Positions 55,798-64,000 of a stretch of 64,000 nt of DNA are shown one piece after another; position 1 is the first letter of the stretch; every line of letters starts with the position of its first letter. Location of the stretch: the NCBI GenBank assembly GCA_016490735.1, contig JAEMWC010000624.1, forward strand, positions 250,001 through 314,000, written 5' to 3'. Both the position numbers and the translations under genes were made by a program. This DNA comes from Pachyseris speciosa. Taxonomy: Eukaryota > Cnidaria > Anthozoa > Scleractinia > Pachyseridae. Under the pieces are notes generated by a model. It made no database searches and was not told where the DNA came from. It worked only from the letters and a program-made list of their open reading frames with translations.

Positions 55798-56070
55798 TCA
55801 AGTGCCTACAGGAGTCATGCATTTCTCCCCGTGGAAAACAAAGGCATTGTCGTATCCACTTGATGGCCAAGAGGAGGCTTCGTTGCCCCTGCTTTTTAAC
55901 TCGTGGGCGTCACTTTTCATAACTCTGTTGGTCCACCTGTCGCTTGGGTCTTGAGTCCAGGATAGAGAAGCTTGGATACTCCTCGCATCTTTCCACTTTT
56001 GTCTTATACGTCGGAATTCTGCACGAACATCACCATTTCTCACAACGTGAAGTATGAAGATGAGAAAACC
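55798..56070 (-). CDS. aGPCR last exon, end of TM7 and cytoplasmic tail
   Basis: Encodes [20 protein letters not shown], then a basic Ser-rich tail ending CMTPVGT and a stop at 55798-55800. NSLQ/GFLIF across the junction is the canonical TM7 motif. No PDZ-binding C-terminus is apparent. Confidence 0.92.
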   Translation of the reverse strand, partial: GFLIFILHVVRNGDVRAEFRRIRQKWKDARSIQASLSWTQDPSDRWTNRVMKSDAHELKSRGNEASSWPSSGYDNAFVFHGEKCMTPVGT

Positions 56071-59000
56071 CTAGAAACACCAAAAACAGAACGCGTGCAA
56101 TTGGACTTTAGATAGAGCAAACCTGGAAACATAACACATAAAGATTTATGTACATGTAACTCAGTGCTCCTACTTTGTTTGGAAAGATTGACGAGATTGA
56201 CAAATCGATCTACTCAAACGCCATTTTCCCCACATTCAAAACATTTTAAGACGTAAAACCGATTTTCTAAGGCAAAAATTTCGAATTAAATGGTATGCTG
56301 TCTCTCTTTACATTATTGCCTATTATTCCCGAGGAACATGAAACAATCAAACAGGCTTTCAAGTCACTCTATTGCTTATATTTACGTCTAAATGAGTTTC
56401 ACTTCTCCACTACTGTATTACGGAATCGTTCCATAAGCCACTATGTATAACACGCAGTGTGAAATTCTTGCATGCTCTAAGTTGATACATTTATGAAGGC
56501 CACAATCTTCGACAAAACCATTGAAAAACCACCGCCAAGGTCACAAAAGGCTCCCAGAAACTTTTTATAAAACCAATTAAAGGTACGTGGAAGGTGGAAG
56601 GTATCCAAGTCTCTATCCCTTGTACGCTTCTTGGTAAGCTTCGATTCCCTATCTTATTGTCATAGACATGAGAGTATGATTTTTTAACGCTATGTACCTG
56701 TAGAGAGTTGAGGATTGTAAAGATGTACTGAAAGGCGAGACCAACATTAGTGATGCTTAGAATACCAAACACCCACGTTATTCCAAGAAGAGGCAGAAGA
56801 ACCACATATGCCTTTGTGACTTGTCTCAGTTTGTCCATCTCAGACGTGTTATAACTCTCTATTTGCAGGATTTCGCGAACCACTAGCCCAAGGAGCACCA
56901 AGTTTATCTGAAAAATGGTCATCAAAGCTATTTGTCTGAAGTTCTCACGATGGGAAAGTTGATAAGTCAAGTCTTCTAGGCCTTAAAATGTCCGTGGTTC
57001 ATGTAGTCGTTTGAAGTATTTAATGGGTAAAAAGTAAATCCAGGGAAGTTTCCTTTTAGAGTTGTATTCATTAGTGATGTTGACGTGAAGTTGCATTTTC
57101 TCTTTCACTCTTTATTTTTGTTGTGAAAAAGAAGGATTATAAAATGCTTTTTTTTGTTAGGATTATTAAGTCTTACCATGCATACTAGAAGAACAGGAGT
57201 GACAAAGGTCCAGATCATGTTGTTACTGAAGGAAACCCAGCAACTACAGAACAAAATAAAATAAGTTTCGTTTCATGTCAAGGCACTGGACATAAAGGGC
57301 TTTCCTCCTTTCCATACGGTGTTAAATATTTAATGATGCAATAACTGCTTTACTGTAACCGACCTAGGCGCATTTACAAGTGGAAGACAGTGACATCATA
57401 ATTGTTTAACCAAATCGCGTTTCATAGAAGTTATCGCCAGAAGAGAGCTAATGTCTTTGACGTTTTGCAAGCTCTTGTCCCATGGAGCAACCACCACACG
57501 ATTATGAAAGGTATATTGAAGATTTACGCTGGAAGCAATTGGTAACTCAGTAAAACTTTAATTTTAACGTAGAAAATGGATAATTTCTCACAAGTCGCCA
57601 TGCACATAGCTGAATACACCTCCATCTTGACTGGACGCAATGACAATTGACAGTGCTACAATTACAACAGGAAGACCTTTGGAGAGATAAAATACATAGA
57701 AATGATTAATTATTTGTAAGCAAAAACTCTGAACAATGAAATAGGCTACAAGCCTTATAATTAACCTCAAACGGCCATTTTGAGTATTTTTAAGGTTGTC
57801 AACTTGCCACTTGCATTATAGTCTGTATTTCTTTAACGTTCTTATCTATTATTAAACTGATTTAAGCCCGATTAAAGCAACCTTCCCCAATGCTTTACTC
57901 CCAACGTCTTTTTACCCTTGCGGATACGGTTTTAAGTAGCTACATCAGAGAATATTTAATTTGGCGCTGATCAAGACACTTCCACAATGTTTGCGTCATG
58001 CCAATTCACAATTAGTACAAAACTTACCCCAAGCAACTGCATAGAACAGGCGCATTTTGACCACGACATTAAACACTTTGACCACCATCAGGTACAAGTA
58101 AACTCCTTCAAACAACATCCAAGCAAATCCAGCGAGGTAGAAAAGATGGATCAATGCTGCCACGAAAACGCACACACCCTGTGGAAGAAATCAGTGTTTA
58201 TATACCTAATCAGTTTAATTTTTAGTTGATGAACGACTCTTACTCCACAAAAGTATGGTGTTTTGCGCAGGGTAAAGGTATAGCGTTGAAAAGAAGACGT
58301 TTCCAGAACTCCCATCGTTTGTAAGTGTGTGTTGATATTTTATAGGCTATCCAAAACTGTGAATTAGCACTGTCAAAATTATAAAGGGGCTAGTGAGAAT
58401 TAGAGGGCCGTTTGATTTGGACTTTGGCAGAGGCCAAAGGACACTGGCGACGACAGACGGCGTCCAAGGCAGATACTGAAAAGATGGCAGGCAAACAAGA
58501 AATTGAAACGTGAAGTTTCCGTTGCGATTCTACTGATGCAAGTAGTGTGTCCTAGGAAATTGAACAAATACTTAGTGTTGCTACTAAGAGCGATAGCTCT
58601 TGGTTTGGATAGCAAATTCACTAACATAAAATATTAATAACTAACCTTTGATTCCGAGGCACTAATTCCGGAAAGGAAGACAATTTGTGCGATCGCTATG
58701 GCAACCACAAGGTTAAGACGTATTTGAATTTGTTCCTGTTTCAAATTCCTGAAAGCACAAAAAATATCAATGAGAATAGCGGCGTATTTTTAGGGTCTGG
58801 CCATGAAAGATAGTACGCACAGTAACGATGTTTTTCAAAGAGTGATTGAAGATTTCTCATTGCAAGTTGAGACTGGGCTAAATGCGGATCGTATCACCAA
58901 ATTTACGCACATATTTATATTGTGGCGCCAGCTGTTCCTTCAAGGGAAGGCTTTTCGACAAAACGGAGCGGATTTGAGAAAGTATCGAGCCGAGTCTTTC

Positions 59001-61463
59001 GAACTGTTACACGTCCCTCCCCCCCTCCAAAAAAAATAATAAATAAGGTAGTCGTTTGCACCCATATGGAGAACTACTTTCACGTTTCAGTCACTACTGT
59101 TAATAGGTTTTGAAAAGGCTTGAATTATCAATTATTGGATGAGGATGAGTATGGTTGCGAGAATTATCATAGCCGAGGTTTGTGTTAGATCTAACGAAGC
59201 TGAAGGCTGAGGAGGGAGAACAATAACAGAGGCCTTGATAACTCTGGCTATCATGCGAAAATCGAATTTAATAATTGTTTTATTATACATATACTTGAGC
59301 GTTTGTAAAAACAAGAGCGGTTACAGTAAGAAAGTAAAAACGCTACACGAACTTGTAAACAACTTTATTTCTGAGCATGCAACCTAAAAGTTTCAGCGCA
59401 GTCCAAAAGTTTTACAAAAGCCCACACTGAAACGTGTTTTGAAACTTAAAATTAAACCTTTTGAATGAAATAAAACCTGTTTTTGTCCGTGAAAGAATTT
59501 TGTAAAAGCGTCAGCAAAGCAAACGTGTTTCTCACGTGCATAAAACTATTTTCTGTAATTTGACGTCACTTCTGCTTGTATAAAACCTATTGTCAGTAGG
59601 CATGACGTCACCTCTACATGTATATAACCTATTGTCGGTAAGTATGACGTCACTTCTACATGTATATAACCTATTGTCGGTAGGCTTGACGTCACTTCTA
59701 CATGTATATAACCTATTGTCGGTAGGCTTGACGTCACTTCTACATGTATATAACCTATTGTCGGTAGGCTTGACGTCACTTCTACATGTATATAACCTAT
59801 TGTCGGTAGGCTTGACGTCACTTCTACATGTATAAAACCTATTGTCGGTAGGTTTGACGTCACTTCTACATAAAACTTATTGTCTATAGGGATGACTTAA
59901 CGAACACAGTGCCAGTAGTAATTACCTGCGTGTTTGTAGCCAATCAAAACGGAGATAGTGACACCAATGCATAATAATCTTACTTAATTGCAGACTGGAG
60001 CGGAGAAGTCGATTATGAACTTACATAAGGACACAATATACTATGATAGTAAGCACTGCTCCAGTAAGTGACAGGGCACAACCAATGTAAGTGATGACTT
60101 CCAACGCCAACCTGTGCCCCTTTGAAACGCCCTATTAAGGGGGAAAGAAAGGAAAAGGAACGGTGCCTAAGTATAATCATGATCATTACATCTCAAGACT
60201 CATGAACCAAGCCGTTTAATTAATTAGATCAGCTTAAGCGGTAAAATCTTACCTTGAAGAAACAAATGGAGCCGACAAAACATACAAAACGCACAAACAA
60301 GTTCCCTTTACTGACCTTACTTTCCTTAACTTGCATCAAAACAGCAAAATTCGTGAGATGATTGCAAGAGCAAGTGACTTCATTGTTGAATGATCCTACC
60401 AGCGAACACCCTCTGCTGGACCATGAGCCGTTCATTGTCGATCTGCAAAATTATAACAGAAACGTGGCGTTGTCCTTGTTGTTCTTTTTCTTGTTTTTTG
60501 TTTTAGGCACTATTTTTTGGGACGGATTTAGTGGACTTATAGCCCATAATGTTATAAAGGGTTGTATACCAAACAAAATTTTAAGGTTGAGTTCTTTGTA
60601 AGTCAACCTGAAAGCTATGCCTGCTTAGCAGATAGGGCTCTCTGGCTGCTTTCAATAACACATAATCAACACGTTTATTAGGGTTCCATTGTATTTTGCC
60701 TGGTTAGACGACTCGCAAAAGGTTGTTCAACCATAACTTTTCAATACTAGTTGTGTTCACACTTTTGCTGCAAACTTTACCCCGGCCATTTTCAAGTTAA
60801 AAGTGTTTCTAAGTCAATGAAGACAGACTAAGACAAATCGCCTTTACTAAGCACGTCAAATGATCCTGATGAAGATAATATCGCACGAATAGACTAAGTA
60901 GATCCTACAGACAGCTGGGGGACGTTCCATGGTGTAAAACTGTTTTCTTTGCGGCTTAGCTTATCTTACTTGATATCGAAGTCCCAGAAACGACAATGCG
61001 GTACGTCTTTCTTCTTGAATTCCTAGAAGTTAAGAGAAAGAGAGTTGCAGCATTTTTTTTAGTAGTTCCTTCTAGGCGTCAGTTCTATGCGCTACTAAAC
61101 AAGTTGCTAATGCTGAACATACGTTGTAGTTTCTCAAAAATATGGTGACATTTTCTTGAAGAGCACCAGGCGGCTCGGGATAAACCCTTGCGGCAATTAT
61201 CCGGCTTCCCAACTTGAGGACCTCGTTATTACTGAAAAGTAAGAAACCAAGTTATTAATAGTAATTACACCCGTTTCAAACCCCACATTTTACATAAGCC
61301 AGATCTAATATTAATTTGAGTCGACCCGAATTCAGAAGGTTTCAGATTTGATTTCAATGTCGCATTTAATAGGCTATTTCCGAATTTACTTTGGCCTCAT
61401 TTTCAAAGCCACGCCTGGTGCGCAACCATTCGTATGTAATTGAGTTTAATTTGCATGTGAATG

Positions 61464-61544
<81 letters not shown>

Positions 61545-63598
61545 GTCGAATTTAATTGCAGAGAATTAGTGACATTTTATATGTCTCCATATCAGTATGG
61601 GATTTCTCCCAAAGGAAAGAGTTTGACACGTTAATAAAGTTTCACTACTACAATACTACTACTACTACCACCACCACCACCACTACTACCGCCACCACCA
61701 CCACCACTACTACTAGTACTACTACTTCTACTACTACCACTACTATTACGAGGTAATTTCATACCAAAGTAAATTTCATACCACAACATATCTACTGAAA
61801 CTTTAGTTTCCAAATAATACATGCAAATACTTAAAGAGTTGATAAATAACTCGTGCGTCCTCGTACGCCCTGGCGTTAGATTTCCGTGCACCACCATCGT
61901 GATCATCACTTCAAAAATCCACGTTTATATTATCTCAAAAAAAGACAGGAGAGGGGCCAACGTTTCACAGAAAACAGGGTGAACCTTATGGATGGAAGGA
62001 GGAACTCAGTGAACCCTGTTACCCAGTTCGCCTGAACATTGTCTGTTAATCCGCTAAACTAGAACAAAGATGAAGTACACTTACTTGTGCAGTTGAGTTT
62101 GCATATCTTCTGAGAGCCATTTCTTGACGTTGTTATAAATAAGGCATACAACCGCAGCCTCTGCCTCTGAAAACAGTGTAAAATATGAGTTGAGCATGCA
62201 ATGATCAAAATAACTATCCTTTTTTAACTCGTGCCGATACTTTGTACCATTGGAGGAGGCTTCTTTGCACCTCTTGGAGGAAGGTGAAAGGAGTGGTGGT
62301 GTACCCAGTAAAGTGGAAGGAGCTGACTGGTGGACTTAGGCAGGTGGTTTAGTGAGGATAATGAAGGCACCGGCTTTTTCAGTCTTAAACTCCATTCCTA
62401 TTCCTAAGTTTTTATTTATTTATTTTTTATTTATTAATTTTTTTGCCATATCCTTTAAAGGAAAAAATATTCCAACATGGCAACAAGAACACGACAAACA
62501 TTATGAAAAGCTGCTAGAGCTTACTTTCAAGCGATGGGCCAGGGGTAAGTGGGTAATTATTCATAATTAAATGAAGTAGCTGTGAAACAACAATCGAAAT
62601 GTACCTTTGCCATCGAAGGCTTGGGGAGGTATGGAAATACTCTCTCTTGTCTCATTACAGTAGTTTTCCGCCTCATTCAACGAGCAAACAACTCCAGACT
62701 TGCTGTCTGCAGATAGTTTCTTGATTTTAATCGCTGTAAGATCAATTGAAGGATAACTTGAGATGTGATATTTAATAAGGATCCCACTGGAACTCCCGTA
62801 TGGATTTATTTGCTTTTTGTTTTGTTTTTTTTTGCTGTTGTTGTTGTTGTTTGTTTGTTTGTTTGTTTGTTTGTTTTTTGCTTTGTTTTGTGTGGACTAT
62901 TCTGGTTATTTATGTTATTTCATCGTAGTAAGGAAATACGCAGAACAAAGGTTTCACTAAGGAACAAATATTCTAAAAAACATAATACTCTCGCTATATG
63001 TGACCCGAAAACAGTTCGCAGAATAGCCTGTATCAAGCATGTGAATCTAACGGCTGGTGCCACATCGGGGGCTTGGCGGGACTAGATAGCAGTGCTCTGT
63101 CCATCTGCTATGAGCCGTTGCTCTTGTTTGTATTTTTTGGTATTATTTGTTACTCCCTGTCCTTTACCTTCACCTCTGTAGGAGTAGGTAACGCAGTTCC
63201 TCTTGTTATGGCTTGTCCTAATATAGATAACATATGAGTCGAGTGAAGGCTGGCAGATATCCTAGTAAAAACCTCAACAATGAGTAATACTCTGGCTGAT
63301 GATATGGCCTTATTGGCATAATCTTCTCGTAAGATCTGTCTTTTGCTTTAATGTTAGGTTGTTTCAAAAGCGAGGTTCTCGGTGAGACAGGGCCCTCGCA
63401 TGCAACCATCTTTTTCTGTGACCTACCAAAGTGTTCTTTGTAAATAACCCGACTCTCATTTGCTTTGAAATAAATCTTGGTGTAATTACTGGCAAAGGAC
63501 TCCAACTCCCGAGTGGCTAACAGCACATTGACGGCATTTTTCTTGACAGGTTCCTTTTCCAATGCCTTTAATAATTTGCTGATTATCTCCACTGCGTT
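55798..63598 (-). CDS. Adhesion G-protein-coupled receptor, 3' portion (13 exons)
   Basis: Cell-surface receptor that self-cleaves at the GPS and signals through a tethered agonist. Coding exons (minus): 63598-63427, 62733-62605, 62166-62085, 61231-61123, 61022-60970, 60442-60316, 60131-60025, 58748-58646, 58178-58028, 57676-57592, 57243-57177, 56907-56698, 56070-55798. They sum to 1668 nt (555 residues plus stop) with every splice phase matching and GT-AG at all junctions. GAIN domain ~1-224, with HCRFWDFDI and [14 protein letters not shown] (cleavage expected between Leu211 and Thr212). TM1 ~232-258, TM2 ~270-287, TM3 ~305-330, TM4 ~346-365, TM5 ~380-402, TM6 ~425-447, TM7 ~452-476; TM3 and ECL2 cysteines present. 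C-tail ~75 residues. The 5' exons (ectodomain, signal peptide) lie outside the window, so the subfamily cannot be assigned. Confidence 0.93.
56698..56907 (-). CDS. aGPCR exon, TM5-TM7
   Basis: Encodes [34 protein letters not shown] (TM6) and [12 protein letters not shown] (TM7). Acceptor TTTTTCAG, donor GTACAT. Confidence 0.95.
57177..57243 (-). CDS. aGPCR exon, ECL2 and start of TM5
   Basis: 67-nt exon encoding [20 protein letters not shown]; the ECL2 Cys is expected to pair with the TM3 Cys. Acceptor TTCTGTAG, donor GTAAGA. Confidence 0.92.
57592..57676 (-). CDS. aGPCR exon, TM4
   Basis: Encodes [16 protein letters not shown] and [11 protein letters not shown]; the joined codon gives GDFCW across the next intron. 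Donor GTGAGA. Confidence 0.92.
58028..58178 (-). CDS. aGPCR exon, TM3
   Basis: Encodes [36 protein letters not shown] and MRLFYAVAW. The HxFxLxxFxWMLxEGxxLY signature is the TM3 hallmark of the family. Confidence 0.95.
58646..58748 (-). CDS. aGPCR exon, TM2
   Basis: Encodes [20 protein letters not shown] and [14 protein letters not shown]. Acceptor GCTTTCAG, donor GTTAGT. Confidence 0.92.
59561..59873. repeat. 42-bp minisatellite, 8 units, each with a CRE palindrome
   Basis: TGACGTCA occurs at 59561, 59603, 59645, 59687, 59729, 59771, 59813 and 59855, exactly 42 bp apart, followed in each unit by CTTCTACATGTATATAACC and ATTGTCGGTAGG with little divergence. It lies in the TM1-TM2 intron of the receptor gene. 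TGACGTCA is the full CREB/ATF site. The 42-bp unit is a multiple of three, so long repeat ORFs on both strands are artefacts. Confidence 0.95.
60025..60131 (-). CDS. aGPCR exon, TM1
   Basis: Encodes [20 protein letters not shown] and [15 protein letters not shown]. Acceptor TTAATAG, donor GTAAGT. Confidence 0.93.
60316..60442 (-). CDS. aGPCR exon, GPS motif
   Basis: Encodes [16 protein letters not shown] and [16 protein letters not shown] with four Cys and the HL/T cleavage triad intact; the tethered agonist TNFAVLM follows. Donor GTCAGT. The alternative donor 6 nt earlier would break the phase with the TM1 exon. Confidence 0.93.
60970..61022 (-). CDS. aGPCR exon, pre-GPS strand
   Basis: 53-nt exon encoding [17 protein letters not shown]; the C-x-FWDF motif precedes the GPS in nearly all aGPCRs. 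Donor GTAAGA. Confidence 0.9.
61123..61231 (-). CDS. aGPCR exon, GAIN subdomain B
   Basis: Encodes [20 protein letters not shown] and [11 protein letters not shown], the beta-strand-rich GAIN core. Acceptor CTTTTCAG, donor GTATGT. Confidence 0.9.
61653..61750. repeat. (ACT/ACC)n microsatellite
   Basis: Compound trinucleotide run in a receptor intron; gives spurious Thr- and Ser/Gly-rich ORFs. Confidence 0.95.
62085..62166 (-). CDS. aGPCR exon, GAIN domain
   Basis: Encodes [20 protein letters not shown] and MQTQLH. Acceptor GTTTTCAG, donor GTAAGT. Confidence 0.88.
62605..62733 (-). CDS. aGPCR exon, GAIN domain
   Basis: Encodes [36 protein letters not shown] and DGK. Acceptor TCTTACAG, donor GTACAT. 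The ISIPPQAF block is characteristic of GAIN domains. Confidence 0.88.
62815..62885. repeat. T/G-rich tract with (TTTG)n
   Basis: TTG and TTTG repeats in a receptor intron; the overlapping ORF at 62765-63085 is not supported. Confidence 0.9.
63427..63598 (-). CDS. aGPCR exon, GAIN subdomain A start
   Basis: Encodes [34 protein letters not shown] and [13 protein letters not shown], helical as in GAIN subdomain A. Acceptor ATCATCAG, donor GTAGGT; ends in phase 1 and joins to form an Ala codon. Confidence 0.85.
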
Positions 63599-64000
63599 CT
63601 GATGATTTGAAAATATTATGAGTAACGAGGCACAAACAAGAGACTATCATATACTCCGGCAGTGCGCACCATACTTACAAGACCTAGACACTAGCCACTG
63701 AGTTTATCGACTTGACTTCATGCATGTAAGAATTTGCCGATAATAACTGAGTTTGAGTTATCAAGTATCACCCTTGACCTTTTAATAATTTTTTTAATTA
63801 CTAGTCAGGCTTGCAGTAGTATGCTTAAATTCATTGTTAAGCTTTAAACTGTTGGAGTCCGTTTGTTTAAAGAGGAAGCAAGACAACTTTGGTGATACTT
63901 ATGTTAGTATAAAAAATAAAAATAAAAAACCTAGTGAATTTACTTATCTTTTAGTTTTGATACTGTTATTGAGTAAAACGACTGCAGGAAATTTTAATTA
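63599..64000. other. Intron of adhesion GPCR gene (minus), no exon seen
   Basis: A GTAAGT donor-like site on the minus strand near 63686 is preceded by stops in all frames within about 40 bases, so no exon is called. The upstream ectodomain exons must lie beyond 64000. Confidence 0.5.

Noticed and set aside
59546..59863. 105-aa and 81-aa repeat ORFs on opposite strands of the 42-bp minisatellite
   Set aside because: A 42-bp unit is divisible by three and happens to lack stops in these frames; the array lies in an intron.

Overview
This is eukaryotic genomic DNA: AT-rich, intron-bearing and dense in transposable elements. The element types (Penelope-like retroelements with hammerhead motifs, CR1/L2-type LINEs, tRNA-derived SINEs, many fold-back MITEs) together with a split adhesion-GPCR gene suggest an early-branching metazoan, most likely an anthozoan cnidarian such as a coral. 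That assignment is inference. No bacterial-type genes, operons, CRISPR arrays or rRNA genes were seen.

Layout. 1-2505: decayed Penelope-like element (PLE1, minus strand), followed by a ~0.85 kb degenerate hexanucleotide array. 4.0-8.6 kb: an inverted pair of related segments, an orphan exon-like ORF and a TIR element. 8.9-20.5 kb: two paralogous host segments (A and B), each with a short signal-peptide-like first exon on the minus strand; B is interrupted by a SINE and a dead CR1/L2-type LINE. 20.5-32.2 kb: LINE debris, a fold-back DNA transposon with ~0.28 kb TIRs and a broken transposase HTH, other fold-back repeats and long gene-free stretches. 32.6-43.2 kb: a tandem segmental duplication whose two units carry copies C and D of the same signal-peptide exon; indels between the units give empty sites for a 318-bp MITE and a 29-bp SINE-tail insertion. 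43.1-43.3 kb: a ~200-bp palindrome with hammerhead-like arms at the duplication junction. 45.8-49.7 kb: a 5'-truncated Penelope-like element (PLE2) with inverted hammerhead-bearing arms, one arm split by a 5'-truncated LINE. 50.2-53.4 kb: MITE, LINE 3' end, tRNA-derived SINE and a third PLE remnant with degenerate hammerhead arms.

55.8-63.6 kb holds the only convincing host gene with a resolvable structure: the 3' part (13 coding exons, 1668 nt including the stop, all splice phases consistent) of an adhesion GPCR on the minus strand. It contains a GAIN domain, an intact GPS (HL/T), seven TM segments and a short tail; its 5' exons lie beyond position 64000. An intron carries eight 42-bp repeats, each with a perfect TGACGTCA.

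The genes do not form a pathway. Two themes link the window: repeated duplication of one secreted-protein first exon with its upstream DNA (four copies, all open, all with good splice donors), and hammerhead-ribozyme-like cores placed in inverted arms at three separate Penelope-related loci.
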